Notes: a model not told the origin generated them from the sequence alone. Positions 35,921-48,794 are shown, counted from the stretch's first letter. The stretch is DNA of 64,000 bases from Bisporella sp. PMI_857 (GCA_021307315.1 JAJSPD010000002.1:930001-994000); one strand, 5' to 3'. Numbers and translations: made by a program.

Positions 35921-36982
35921 AATGAAAGTGTGAGAGAATTCTGGATTTGTGGTTGTACCCTAGATGGTTCAGATATGGGTTGAAGCCTTTTGTTACGCAA
36001 ATCGCAAAGCGTGGAGATGCTGAAATGCTGAGATATGTCTCATACTGTATTTAAACCTGCGGGCTACCTTTCATATTCTATATACCTTCTCATTAACACA
36101 ATGCGGCCCTACTCAAGAATATCCTTTGCATGAACGCCCCCTGGATGACTCATAGCAAAGTGAATGTACAGTAATCAATGAAATCGCTACTCTCCAAGCA
36201 AAGCCTCGATTTCGCGGACATGGTAACACCGACCGTCGTCCAAACAAGCTTCATAGGCTTATGTGCCAAATTGACCTCAGTCATATTAAAGAAATGACTC
36301 AGTTCTTTTTTCGAAATGGCAATGGGGTACTGTAGGGGTCGATCGATCCACGTGATCAGTTCCCGAAGCGGAGTTGTACATCAATATGACTGCAGAGAAA
36401 AGGGAAGGAGGATAATGTGATTCAAGGTTAAGGCTGCAAGATAGATCAAAGATGGAGCCGATCTGACACCATCAAATTGATCAACGCTGCCGGCATTTTT
36501 CCACGTTTTGGCCCAGTTTTTGCACCATCACCTCGGCCATACTGAAGATAGGAGAAGAGGAAATGTATCGTCATTTTCAGCACGCTGGCGAATTGGCATT
36601 TGTATCAAATGAACGTCGCCGTCGCTATCAGCTCCCAACCATTTACGAAAATAGCCCCGCTCTCTTATGATCGACGGATCTCTTGGCCTACTGCGACAAA
36701 CCGCGCGGCAGGACTTCAATATACTCACGTGTTGCCTTTGGGAGGTCGAACTGCATATTCCCAAGCGCCGGGGCAAGCACAGCAGGCTTCCGGTGCCTGG
36801 AATGCGGGTGGCCGTCAGGTTGCTGGAGAACTCCCTCCTCTCCCTTTTCCGCACCACCGAGAAAGACCACCTTCCTCGTCATGGTCTCACTGCGTCCTCT
36901 CTGTACTCGAAGTTTCTTGCAGTGGTAGGGAAATAGCCAGGCTTGGATGATGGTGGTGAGGCGCGTCATGCTTCTGATCCCT

Positions 36983-36996
36983 CCCCCCCCCCCCCC
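36983..36996. repeat. C14 homopolymer
   Basis: Fourteen consecutive C on the plus strand in the non-coding interval. Confidence 0.9.
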
Positions 36997-38239
36997 GCTT
37001 ACCGAAGGCCCTCTCTTATCCTGTACTTAGAGTTACCGGTGTGGCTGGGCCGAGATGTGATTTAATTGCTGCTCTAACACGGAGGTGTGCCTGTTTGTGG
37101 AGAAGCGGTAGGATGCTCACCAGCAGATCTCTTGCACAGATTTATTAGGGAGGGGCAACAGCATCAGCAGTGATAGGCTGGATATGGAGGACAAGCTTTT
37201 GAATGTCAGATAAAAAAGGCGCCCACCACTATAATTTAAAGTAATGTTCGTGGCGAAAAGGAATACCTCATTTTTCCAGAGTGTCTGGTGTGAGCTGAAG
37301 CCATTGTGGTTGGATGCTGGTAGATGAATTTCCAGGGGAAGGCCGGTGAAGAACAGATGTGAAACATAAGCATCTGTGCAATCAACGGCATCGCATCATC
37401 ATCGAGTGGGAAGTGGAAGTGCAAGTGCAAGTGCATCTTTGGATGATTCTGGCTCTATGTCCGAACTGATAGTGCACTTGTACTCGTGTACTACTTATTC
37501 GCATTGGGACGTGGCATCAAGCAAGCAGATGCCTTCCTACAGTATCATATTCATGCTCACCTCACACCATATTACTTACTCTACAGTACTATTACAGCAC
37601 CATCTTCGCTCCGCCTGCACCCACGTGGTACTGTAGAAGTGGATATCAAGGTGGACTGGGAAGTGGATCGAGACTGTACAGGATAATACTGTACAAAGTA
37701 CAAGAGAATATACAGCAGTAGAACATAGTACAACGCGCGCCATTCCTAGGCGCAAAGATGGGAACGATGTCCATATTATTATGTCCTAGTTGGGGAGGAG
37801 GCAAGACGTCGACATGCTTTATCCGAGCGGTGATGATCGCGGTTGTTACTGGATAGGGTTTCCCAAACCAAACCCAGCACCGTGATCGTGACCATGACCG
37901 TGACCCGTCAGCTATAGTAGAAAAAGCGTAGAACCATAGGAACAACCGATTTTAATCTACAACATGGTTCATTTTGCAGCTCTCTATGGCCGGCGCAGTC
38001 GGAGGCTAATAAATGTCGGAGGTTGGTGATGGGTATGATTGATTGATGACCTTCCTGATCGTTGCTTAGTCCATGGAAATCCAGATTAAGCTATCTACAG
38101 TACCGGACCAGCAGATCGCAGGGGGGGTGGCAACAGAGGGAGGACCTCATTCAGCGCAATGAAAATTGATGTAGGGGAGTAATCCATATGCATAAATGGC
38201 CATATAAGTGGAGAGAGAAAGAAGGTGATGATAAAAAAA

Positions 38240-38265
38240 GAAGAAGAAGAAGAGGAAGAAGAAGC
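38240..38265. repeat. GAA-rich microsatellite
   Basis: Imperfect GAA repeat, preceded by A7. Confidence 0.85.
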
Positions 38266-38370
38266 AGGACACGATAACAACAGTGGCAATGGGAATCAAA
38301 GTAGCGCCATCCATCCATTCATTTATTCATTCATTCCTAAGGCCAGCAGTGAATACTGTAACGAACGCTT

Positions 38371-38383
38371 CCCCCCCCCCCCC
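38371..38383. repeat. C13 homopolymer
   Basis: Thirteen consecutive C on the plus strand. Confidence 0.9.
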
Positions 38384-39533
38384 TTTGGTAGGTGCAGCCG
38401 GTATGTTTAACAAGGGAATATAATAGTAGTAATATGTATCATCACCCGCTAATGTAAGCCTCTTGCCTCGCCTCTCCTTCGCCTGGGGCTGTGGGGGGTT
38501 TAATTTGTCGCATATGGGTTGTAGTGCTTGGGGCTTAGGGCTTGGGCTTTGGGCGGCGGCTTTAGTGCTCCAGGGTGTGTTGGGGTGTTTATTGTCGCCT
38601 GAGAGGTCAGGTTCCAGGTTCTGGTTAGGGGGGGTTGCGGCAGGGTCCTCTAGCATTTCGAAGGCCGCTAGAAGGCTTCGAGAAGGTTTTCCTGACTGGC
38701 TCCCAAGAAAAAGGTCTCCTCTTTCCCTCGACAATCCATCCAACCCTCACCACCACCACCCATACCTTAACCACTCCCGTCGCCCTCCACAATTGTACAC
38801 TATAGTTCGATCCTTATACCTACTCGACCGCTCCCCTTTCCTTCCTTTCTTGTTCCTCTCCTTCTTCCCTTTTTGCGGCTTTCTCATCAACTCGAACTCG
38901 ACCGCGCCGATGAGAATGACCAGTACCTTTACACTGGAACCGTAGCGCAAACGCCTACTGTTATCCTTGTCAATCTCATCCCGACAGCGCATTGGATTGC
39001 CTGTGCTTTGCGCAACTCAGGTCTCGAGTCCCATGTTACCTAGAAGTACAATACTCAATTGATGTGCCCCCTTCATCCATACAGCATACGCATCCTGTTT
39101 TCCCAATCCCGTGTGCGAGGATACCACTGAGGGATAAAGGTGGATTGCGACTTACTCGATAATCGTGGACGGTGCTGGGAAAGGACAATTGATTTCCAGA
39201 AAAAGGGAGGCGCTCCGGACGAACGACCTGCGCTCTTCGCATTTCGGCTTTCGCAACGCTCTTTCCATTCTCTTTTACGCATTTCCCAATCTTCGACATT
39301 CGACACCCGCCTTTGTCTTTTCACGACAAAGAAATCATCTCCGAGACCACGTCAGGACCCGTCTGAAAGACCTTGCGCGCTCGAGCCATCTCGGTGCGAC
39401 ACGGGAATCCGATACAAAGGCGAACACTGGGCTTGTCCACTTTTATTTTTTATACCTGTAGAGTAATTGGAGCTTCACTCGATCGTGGTGCTGAGAGGGA
39501 TTACGCCTTGGTGTCGTGGTGTGGGAAGCAGCC

Positions 39534-42500
39534 ATGGACTACGCGAACTGCAATGTGGTGTACGTGGATCGCGCCGCAGAAAAAGATAAGCTCGTCAAGA
39601 GGGGAGATAGCCTGGCTTCGACACTGTCAAGTTCTCTCAGTGAGACTAAGACCACAGTATCGCACCGAACCTCGCATCTGAACGCCAACCTGCAGGTCCT
39701 GCTGAAGACATTCAGCGAAGGTATGTCTTGACCGTTGCCCAACTCCCCCTCTGGTTGTGTTACCTCATGACGCATTGCTAACCTTTCCAAGTACACATAT
39801 GTACCACAGGGAGATCATGTATACAAAAGCTAAATGACCTGAACCCCGCCTCTATTCTCGACCGGCCGCCTACTATTGTTCTGATAGATATTCCCTACCA
39901 CAACCAGTCACACCCTCTGGCATCTCGAGAGACTCGCGAGCCTTCGCCGGGAACCAAATTACAAGTGGATGGCGCTCATGAAGAGCCGAAGCCTGATGAT
40001 GCATATGGGCTCAAGTTATTGCAATGGGTAACGGCGGAAATACAATTTCATAGCCTGTCCAAGCTTGTTGTTCCAGTTGCGATCGTGGCCGTTCCTCCCA
40101 AAAAAACGGCGGATGCTACTGCGAGGAGCTTGTCTAACTCGCACACTGATGGGCCAGTATCGTCTTCTTTGCTGGGTTCGGATTATACGTCCCTGATAAC
40201 CCCATTGGACCACATCAGAACTATGAGCTATCTGGATATAGGCGCGGTAGATGTTTTGGTAAGTTCTGCCTGCTGTCAGAGAAAACAATACATGTGCCCA
40301 GCCCCATATAGCGTATTGCTAACTATGGCTCTTCTAGACAAGTCCCCTTGTGCATGAGCGGCTCCCAAGCCTCGGGATCCATGCATATCGAGCCCATCGT
40401 GAGGCCACAAAGGATCGGCAAGCCCTACTAGAGATTAAGAGGGGAAGAAAACGCTCCTGGATTGGAATCAACGAGTCTCAGAAGCCCTATGCCTACCTGC
40501 TTGAAAATATGGTACATGAATTAATGGATCGATTATGCAAGCCTGACGACTACATCGCTCCACCTAGCCATGTAGCGATAGAAGTGTCACCAGAGCGATC
40601 AGAATTGATCGCAACATCAATAGGCTCTTGGAGGTTTTCGGCTCACCAATTTAACGATGACGAATTACTCCATGCAGCCCTACTAATGCTACAGCATGCG
40701 CTCACAATGCCAGAGGTGGAAAAATGGCGGGTATCGACAGGTTAGTGCAACATAATTTTCGTCATGTCTCGGGTACATGTGGTGGGGTCTGCTAACACCC
40801 GACACAGAGCATCTCACTGGATTCTTGGTAGCTACTCGAAAAGCTTATATCACCGATGTACCTTACCATAACTTCCGACATGTTGTCGACGTCTTGCAGG
40901 CCGTGTTCCACTTCCTCGTACAGCTCGGAAGATTACCTCCATATCCATCTTCGAACGCAGGTGACCCACCTGCACCATCCCCAATATCCTCTCTCATCCG
41001 GCCTTTCGAAGCACTCACGCTTTTGATCACTGCCATTGGCCATGATGTTGGTCATCCTGGAGTCAACAATGCCTTCTTGGTTCAACTTAATACGCCTTTG
41101 GCGCAATTATATAGCGATAGATCAGTGCTTGAGGCATATCATTGTGCCGCCTATAGCCAAATTCTTCGCCATTATTGGCGTCCAGTCTTTGAAGATTCCG
41201 CCCTGCGAAAGCTCATGACCAGTTCTATATTAGCAACTGATATGCAAGAGCACTTTGATTATATTCAGAAGCTAGGGAAACTGCAGGAGAAGCTGCAGGT
41301 GAATGATGATGTGGAAAGCTGGAATGGTAGATTTACTGAGGAGCAGCGATCTCTTGCCTGCTCCCTGCTCATTAAATGCGCTGATATTAGCAATGTGGTA
41401 TGTTTGTCCCTGAAAATAATTTCGTTTTATCATACATTTTTGAGTTCGCCAACTCCTGCATCAATAGCTGATCATTCCAGGCCCGAGAACATCAAATAGC
41501 TGCTCAGTGGACAAAGATCTTGACCAGCGAATTCGCTCGGCAGGATGAGATGGAAAAGCATTTCAAACTCACAACTACTCTCTTTGCACCACCAGTTACG
41601 GAGATTATCCCACTTGCGAAGGCGCAAATAGGCTTCATGAATATGTTTGCGCTGCCTCTCTTCCAAGGTGTGACTGATATCATGCCACCAATGAAATATT
41701 GCGTGGACGAGCTTCTTGGAAACATCAAATCATGGGAGGACCGTATCTCCGAGGCCAGGCTACAGCAGCACACCACTGATAGTCCTACGGCCGATGGCAC
41801 GTTATCCCCAAGGTCAATGAGCGTAGCTGTAACGTCTGATGCGAACCAGACTCAGAATGATCTTCGGGTGTCTGCTATGATGAATAATAGCACTAGTCTG
41901 ATAAATAGTATTCTTAGCAAGAACGCTTTTACAAGGGAGCTTCGAGACGAAGGTGCGCCATTAGGACTATACAACTCATTACCGGATGTTCAGAAGACTA
42001 ACTTGTGTCCCGAAGAAGATCGAGACCCGACACAAGATCCAAATTTACCCTATTTTGGTATGTATAGCCTACACATCTCAATTCAAAGATACTTATGGAA
42101 ATTCAGAGGCTATGGGACCACGCTCCTCGAAACCGTCGAATCTCAATATTAATAATGGGAAGCCTTCCTCACATCCATTCAATGATGTATTCAATATCAG
42201 CGCTGAGCGAAAAATCCATTACCAAATCTCTGAAGCAGATAGCGAATCACCCTTGACGAAAAAGGCCATTAATGCCGAAACTTCACAACCAGATACCGAG
42301 TCACCTTTGGCGAAAAGAATTGCCAATCCCCAGTTCTCAGAAGCAAATATCGAGACACCTTTGAAGGCGGCCAATGTTTCAGAGTGGGTAGTACCAGAAG
42401 AGGAACCCGCCAACAAGGAGGAAACTCCCAACGAGGAGAAAATCTCTATCGAAGAAAAGGATCATGCAGAAGAGAAGTCTCGCGTCCATGACAAGCAATT

Positions 42501-43034
42501 AAGCGGCGATACAACCGACTGGACTTCACAGGCTACTAGTGCAACGACAGGGAAAATGCCCCTCTCACCAAATACCCCTGGTACAAGCTATACTTCACGA
42601 TCACGAGATAGCGACGAGAAGGATGGGCTATCTGCTCGTGCAGGACTGTCGAATGTTCCCAGCCAGGTGACACAGTCAACAGCCTCACCAGCCGCAGATG
42701 AATCGCGGAGCGAGGGTTATTTTAAGACTGGGTCGTTCCGGAAAAGTTTGAAGAAACAAGGCAGCAAGTAAGTTTCTTCTCCTCGTACTATCGCGCTATG
42801 AGGCACTGGCTTTAGCATGTGATCGTATTTAATACGGTGAGCTCATTGAGTTATCTTATTATTCCTCAATAGTTGACACATGACGCTTCATTACTTTGAT
42901 TCTCGGATGCTAACCGCAACCATAGGGTTTTTAGCTTTGGTTCTCTGTTCCACAAAGACAAAAGTCCCAGTCCCAGCCCAAAGAAAGCCAGCACACCCCA
43001 AAGGTCAGATGGCAGCGGCATCAATGGAATATGA
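39534..43034 (+). CDS. High-affinity 3',5'-cyclic nucleotide phosphodiesterase (PdeH/PDE2 type)
   Basis: Seven exons: 39534-39720, 39792-40258, 40338-40740, 40808-41397, 41481-42057, 42107-42767, 42926-43034; 997 residues with all phases consistent. The class I PDE catalytic domain spans about residues 300-640. It has YHNFRHVVDV, then the metal-binding TAIGHDVGHPGVNN, then SSILATDMQEHF, and KCADISN joined to AREHQIAAQW (the latter across an intron). EFARQDEMEK and the inhibitor-type FMNMFALPLFQ end the domain. The N-terminal region (EVHICTTGRSCIQKLNDLNPASILDRPPTIVLID) is typical of the fungal high-affinity enzyme. The C-terminal ~300 residues are disordered and Ser/Glu/Lys-rich and contain three diverged copies of a PDTESPLAKR-like element. 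It hydrolyses cAMP and dampens cAMP-PKA signalling (family knowledge). Confidence 0.93.
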
Positions 43035-43854
43035 ATATCCTCTCAGTGGAACCGAAGAGGAATCAGACCACAGCGAGTGAAGGCATACCACAACATCGCA
43101 TTCAACCACAAATGTAGAATTAGTATTTGTACATTGCTAGCTTTTGCAGACCGGCGTAGAAACGGACGGCGGAGTTTTGGTACGGGCGACATTGACTTGG
43201 GCGGCGGCGTCAAAGGCATAATAAAGTCACGAAGATCATGGTTATGGTTATATTGATGGATGCTTGCATGATTATGGCTCATGGCTCATGGCTATCAATT
43301 ATATGGCTGAGGAAACCCCTAAAAGCCAAATTTGTGCATACGGTATTGCTGGAGAGGCTTGTATGCATTTTTTGCTAGACACAGGTTGGCTTTACATAAG
43401 GTATGAATAGGACGGTGGCCGAAGACGAAGGGCAATGGCTGAGCTAAAATCATGGATGGGAGAAGTAGAGATAAATATCAGTCTTCACATCACTATCGTA
43501 AGCTCTGTACTATTTAATTTTCGCGTTTGAGAGCTTTCAATCGAGCAAGCGTTCGCCTAATAGGCTACAGGTAAGCTTCATCATGTGGTTGATCAAAATT
43601 CCGTAAAATAATTCCCATGAACACGATAAGTTTACCATAATTGGCTCGCTTAAGCCCCCTTTCTTCTTTTTGATCCCGGCTGGTAACGACAAAAGAGCCA
43701 AGCCATACGGCACAGCAGCAGGTAGCGCGGTATATGGTTATATATAATAGGGGACCGTCGAAAATACGCGCCTCCGTTACGCTCTCCACCGCGTTTTTTT
43801 TTTTTGGTGTCGACCTTCCATAACCCCTCACCCCGCTTTTGGAATATATTCAGG
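43035..43854. other. Intergenic, 0.8 kb
   Basis: 3' flank of the phosphodiesterase gene and promoter of the BIM1-like gene. No gene was recognised. A T-rich run lies at about 43794-43805. Confidence 0.55.
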
Positions 43855-45206
43855 ATGCGGTATCATCTGAAGAGAAGCGTGAGCGGCGGGACGGGTCAGC
43901 GGGTTCCGGCCATGCTGAGGCTAGTGATGACGCTGATGCTAGGGTCGTTGCTGTCCCGTGGAGCGCATGCGCATACCAAGATCTTGTATCCTGGGCAGAG
44001 GGGGGATAATTTGTTGGTGACCGAGGAGTTTCCATATGGAATGCAGAGGGTTTATCCTTGTGAGTGTTTTAAGATATTTTTTTTTTTTTTGCTTTTTTTT
44101 AAGGGGGCCTGCGTTGTACTTGGGGTGTGGATTTTGGGGGCTGTAACATAATGAGGCGAAGGGTGGAATGGCAGAAGGCACGATATGGTGGAAGGGTTTT
44201 TGCTTTTGATGATGCGCATGGGTTTGGGGCGTTTATAAGGCCTTGGTCAATGTTCTGCTTGGTTGTGGGATTATGGGTTCCCTTTTCGGAGCTGTGGGTG
44301 GCTTGGGGTACCTCTGCTGTAGGGTTTGGAGTGGTTTCTAACGCCTCGGAGAAAAAAAGCGTGCGTTTTGGAAGCGTGTTTACATTGCTATATTATCTCT
44401 CTTTGTTCTCGAGCCGGACTCTGGTTAATGATGTTTTCAACGGCGATCCTCAACACGTCATCTAATTATTTAATTTTTTTTCAGGCGGCGGACTCCCTTC
44501 AGCAAACCGTGTTCCGTATTCTCTCCCTAACGGCGCAATCTCTATTGCCCCTGGTTATTTCACGAACCACAAGGTGAACACGATTTACATCAGCCTCCGC
44601 CTGGGCTCGGACTCGGATTCTCCGGACGTCGAATCTCAGCCTTTGGTTCCTGGCTTCAAGATCTGGGGACCGTCGAATCAGCCGTACCCGGATGTGTTTT
44701 GCCTGCCCAGCATCGCTGGTGGAGCTGATTTGAAAGAAGGAGATGAGGCTACTATTCAGGTCGTGCAGGTGCTTGAAAGCGGGGGAGCTATGTATAATGT
44801 ATGTCCCTCCTTCGTCCATAATCCGCCTGAATGTTTATATCCCGGACTTAAAGAACTAACGGAAGGCATGTAGTGTGTCGATATCGTCATCGCGCCGGCA
44901 TCCGAGGTAGCAGGTGTCAACGCAACGAATTGCTATAATAGCACGGGCATCTCTTTCAAGGACCCGAGCTTGCCTGATGCTACGCTGTCGTCTACGGGCG
45001 AATCGAGTATCTTCACGACTCGGCCGACAGGGACGAGGAGTGGGCTTTTTGCGTCTACGAGCACGAGTTCTTCGGCTTGCGGAGCGGCGACGAGTGCGTG
45101 TCCTACTGGTAATGGGGTGCAGAGGAGGGGTGCGGCGGGAATGGGAATTGGTGAAAAGATGGGGTGGGGAGTTGGCGGGTTGGTTTTGGGCATGCTTGGT
45201 TTGTAG
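43855..45206 (+). CDS. BIM1-like (LPMO-related X325) copper-binding secreted protein, GPI type
   Basis: Exons 43855-44059, 44485-44798 and 44874-45206; 283 residues from the first ATG, 264 from the in-frame ATG at 43912. The latter puts the signal peptide MLRLVMTLMLGSLLSRGAHA at the very start and is preferred biologically. Cleavage leaves an N-terminal His (HTKILYPGQRGD), the copper-brace position of this family. The domain continues YPCGGLPSANRVPY to FCLPSIAGGADLKEG and CVDIVIAP. A Ser/Thr-rich linker and a terminal hydrophobic helix (WGVGGLVLGMLGL) fit a GPI anchor. Family members (Cryptococcus BIM1, X325) bind copper and act in copper uptake or at the wall. Intron 1 is 425 nt, far longer than any other here, and contains poly-T. 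Confidence 0.85.
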
Positions 45207-45585
45207 GTTCTGTGAGGCGCGGGATGTTTTGGCCTGGAGTCTTTCGTGATTTAAATAGTAATAATGTTCCATTGGAAATTTGTCAGACGGGAATGGAACT
45301 CAATTTTAATCGAGTTCTGGATATCAGGGTAAATTTGGCACAACACTGATGCATGTCTCAAAGCCGTTCTCACATCTTTGCTATTTCTTTCCTGTTTGAG
45401 AAGTGTATTTTCCTCGTTATCCGTAGCCTATAGAATCCACTGCAATGTAATGTACAATATCAGAAACCCGGCTCATGATGCTCATTCCCAGATAAGGCCG
45501 TATCAATCTCAACATCCTGGGATCCACATTTTCATATATAATTCGGTCCGACATTCTAGCTTCTGGGGCAGCTATAGAACAGACC
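45207..45585. other. Short intergenic, convergent 3' ends
   Basis: About 380 bp between the stop codons of the BIM1-like gene and the minus-strand hypothetical gene. Nothing recognised. Confidence 0.6.
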
Positions 45586-46104
45586 TCAACCAACCCGCTT
45601 GTCACCTTTGTCCTCAGACTTTAGATTCAACTTCTCTGTGCCTTTTGCTAATAGTATCTCGTTTTCATCAACTTCTACTATCAGTGGCTCGTACTCCTCA
45701 TCCTTTCTTCGTACACGCCTAGCTTTTTTCTCCTGTTTTTCAACATCGTCCTCCACACTTGGCTTGCTGTATCGATACAGTCTCGGCTTCCGTGATGGAC
45801 TTGCTTCACGGTCGAAGCGACATGGGGTAATGATGTTTGTGAACACAATATTTTGTTGGCTGGCATGTATAGTAGTGGGTGAGTCGGCAGGGGGAAGGAC
45901 GATAATTGACGGGTAGGATTGAGAGCAATAGAACGTTTTCGTCCCGATAATGAGGCAGTGGCTGCATTGCGACGCCTCTTTGTTTGTTTGTGGATGGCTT
46001 TTGCTGGGTTTGGAAGTATTGTTATGCATATCGAAGTTTGATTTGTGACGATGGATAGCGGATGTGTGGGGCTCGGAGGGAAACATATGAGGATTGAAAG
46101 CCAT
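45586..46104 (-). CDS. Hypothetical protein, 172 residues, single exon
   Basis: Open from ATG at 46104 to the stop at 45586. I do not recognise a family. The N-terminus is His/Ser/Lys-rich (HTSAIHRHKSNFDMHNN). A central segment has a CSHCLIIGTKTFYC cluster of three cysteines that might bind metal. The C-terminal third is strongly charged (KQEKKARRVRRKDEEYEPL). Codon usage resembles nearby genes and the frame is long for this AT-rich area. No intron signal is seen. It could be a lineage-specific gene. No transmembrane or signal segment. Confidence 0.5.
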   Translation of the reverse strand: MAFNPHMFPSEPHTSAIHRHKSNFDMHNNTSKPSKSHPQTNKEASQCSHCLIIGTKTFYCSQSYPSIIVLPPADSPTTIHASQQNIVFTNIITPCRFDREASPSRKPRLYRYSKPSVEDDVEKQEKKARRVRRKDEEYEPLIVEVDENEILLAKGTEKLNLKSEDKGDKRVG

Positions 46105-47060
46105 ATTGAGCTTGCGGTCTGCGGTGGCTACATGAGGTGCTTTGCGAAGATTATGGTCTATTCACAATTTGATTAGACAATGTGTATAGCCCGTAGAAAT
46201 TGAGAACACACACTAGTAGGACTCATATTAGAACTTCTGACTCAGCTGTTGGATTTGTTACATCTTTCAACGGTGGAATAATACCGCTCGAAGCGTGTCC
46301 GTGTGATTGACTATTACCACCAGTGCTTCTTATCTTAAAGGTGAGGATCAATAGATTATATCACACCGCTTATCTCCACAGGAACAAAGAAATACGCCGA
46401 ACTGTCATCGAACCCCTTACTTTCGAGACTTTTGGCCACGTGCACAAAACCTTTCATACTCAGGTCCCCAAACAAAGACTTGCATGTGTACAAGTAGAGT
46501 TTACATCTTGTTTACCATACATGGCAAAATTGAAATCAGCTTTACCCTGGAACATTTTATTATTTTACATTTTTGGCTATGCTTGCTTTACTCTAGCTAA
46601 CTATGTTGATACTTTTATTTTCGCTTGTTTTATATGCTTTAAGCATATAAGTTGTTGACATAGAAAATGAAACATTGATAAAAAAATTTGATAAAAGAAT
46701 TGCTGGCATAGTTACTCGCTTTTTAAATTAATTTTTGCCTGAAGATTACAGTTCGAAACACGGTAACACTATCGATTCGGCTTTGCGTAAAGTAGAATCT
46801 GGCTTTTAAATCGCGTTATCTACTTTGTGTTTCCTCATCTTACGCGTTTTACTGTTGAGCGTGACGAAAATAGTGCTATGATTACAGTAACACAAGGTAG
46901 TCCGTTTCCGAAGACGAAGCAAACTCTTGACGGAGACTACCACAAAAGTGGCTTACCACGTGCGCTTCAGCCGCACTGAAAATCTCTACCTAACCTCATT
47001 TCTTTACTCTGCGTTACTTCGTCTTGCCTGCAATCACCCCGCTACCTTTTATCACACGTA
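46105..47060. other. AT-rich intergenic, start of a decayed island
   Basis: AT content rises sharply after about 46200, with long A/T runs (46675-46735). No gene was recognised. It marks the left edge of the 46-53 kb island of damaged genes. Confidence 0.55.
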
Positions 47061-48794
47061 ATGACGAAGCTTATATCCAAGGAAACAATTAGTTTTGACG
47101 TGCTCAAGGCCTACTCCCAAAAAGCCGAGAATTTCGTTGATCGAGATAACCAGTGCTGTGTTGAGATCGGGCGAGAAAAAGCAAGTCGCCCGTTTAGATA
47201 AAAAACTCGTGGGTTCGTTTGGCTGATTTCAGAACAGAACTCTGACGAATATACCTACAAATCGATGGACATCGGTTCCGTTGATTTGCGGAGCTGGCTG
47301 GACCCCAGCCTTGCCCAAGTATGCCTACCCAAAGTAGCGAGGACAAGTCATTGAGTAGTAACAGGAAAGAAGGCCGAGTCAAAAAGCCGACGGTAAAATG
47401 CAGAAGCTGCTTCGACTATAGTAATCCTTTGCTACCTATCTCCCATTTTTAAAAATTATCACAAACACTTTAATAGACGCTAAAGCTCCAGACATAGTAT
47501 ATGCCCTCTTAATGTCGATCTGAAGGCCAAGCTTCCGCCTTCATGGGACAATATATGGCAGGAGCTTAAACTTCTTAATCTGAGAGATTCTTTTCTTTTT
47601 GATAAGGATTTACAAGTCCCACCAAGCTGGTTCGAGGTCTCCCTCAGTGGCGACCTGAAAGGTATAGCTTCCCCTAAAGTGCAAGCAGAAGACCATAAAC
47701 CGAGTTCCATTCGTCAAGCTAAAGTTCATCATCAAGCCCGAGAAATGGGACGCAAACTTAGCAAACTTCAGCCTTTCTCTTATTTTTTCCCCTTCGACAG
47801 GGACAACGTGTGCTTTACTCCACATCCTCCTAAAAGCAGAATTGAAGCATACATTAGATCGACTCAAAGGATTGAAACAAATTGCTTGGCGCTTTTTATT
47901 GCTTCCGACAATTCTCCTGGAACTCAGAACAGAGTCCATAGCGCCGGACTTGATGAAGGCCAGGTTGGCATTGCACAGGGTGGAGAAAAACAACGGGACC
48001 CATAAGAATTACTAAGATCGAGAGCACCAGAGGAAAGCCGGGTATTACGCTACGGGCCCTGCGGTCTGGAAACGCGAAAGATTTGACTCTATGCCTGGAA
48101 TTCTCACATCTATTGCTTCAGACTGTGCGCTCTTCGAAGCAAAATGCCAAATTAATAAGGAACTATTGAATTGGATCGAAGAAATGAATAATAAATTCTC
48201 CACTGACATAACAAATTTAGAGACTAATCATATCTGCCCTTCAAGCACCATTGTCTACAAGAAGATATCGACAATGCGAACATAGCTCAAGAATAACCGT
48301 ATCAGAAGCGTTTACCTTGGTCGCAAGGCCGAGGTACAAGTCCAAGCAGTAAGAATATCTTATTCAGAAATTCTCGGTAGCTCGTTCATTCCGACTGAGC
48401 TCGAAATGAATACTAATAATAAGTGTAATCAGTGTTTAAGCTTCATGGCTCAACGAGACAACAATTCCAACATCGAAACGGCGAAAGCGGCCTTAAGAGA
48501 TAGCTCCGATATGCGAACGATATCTATCGTTACGCTGGTCTTTCTGCCAGCTACTGCCGCTGCTGTGAGTCTCCCAGGGCATACTTTTCAGACATCAAAT
48601 GAGGAAAATCTTACTGACTTATTTCTCTGAAGACTTTCTTCAGCACAGCATTCTTCAATTTCCAGAAAGAGAATAATGTAGTTTCTGAGTGGATTTGGCT
48701 CTATTGCGTTGTATTTTTCGGTCTCACGGCAATTGTGTTTGCGGGGTGGCACTGGTCTACGAAGACGAAAGTGAAGAAGACGCATATGGCATAG
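47061..48794 (+). pseudogene. CorA-like membrane protein, degenerate copy 1
   Basis: A recognisable but broken gene. A possible N-terminus begins at 47061 (MTKLISKETISFDVLKAYSQKA). The middle part (around 47690-48012) reads FIIKPEKWDANLANFSL to ARLALHRVEKNNGTHKNY. In the same frame there are then TAA at 48013-48015 and TAG at 48283-48285, inside otherwise continuous homologous coding. At least one frame change occurs before 47690. The 3' exons look healthy: 48433-48564 (44 codons, SDMRTISIVTLVFLPAT) and 48633-48794 with a second membrane helix (WIWLYCVVFFGLTAIVFAGW). This ..MRTI..TL.FLPAT.. helix pair is typical of fungal CorA-like proteins. The stops are TAA and TAG, consistent with C-to-T changes of Gln codons, as in repeat-induced point mutation. 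Confidence 0.65.

Larger units (their letters stand above)
35921..39533. other. Long non-coding interval (3.6 kb) upstream of the phosphodiesterase
   Basis: No convincing gene on either strand. It holds C14 (36983-36996), C13 (38371-38383), a GAA-rich run (38240-38265), an AAGTGC hexamer run near 37415-37432 and a long pyrimidine-rich stretch (about 38700-38880). Part may be a long transcribed leader of the phosphodiesterase gene. Several short upstream open frames exist in the last kilobase. Confidence 0.55.

Noticed and set aside
36528..36950. Overlapping 80-116-codon frames on both strands
   Set aside because: Several frames on both strands are open over the same GC-rich stretch with no family features, which points to composition rather than coding.
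38463..38945. 160-codon plus-strand frame upstream of the phosphodiesterase
   Set aside because: Low-complexity Gly/Leu and Pro/Phe-rich text over pyrimidine tracts; no domain.
47610..47993. 127-codon minus-strand frame in the CorA-like copy 1
   Set aside because: Shadow of the degenerate plus-strand gene, which shows family-like text and conserved 3' exons.
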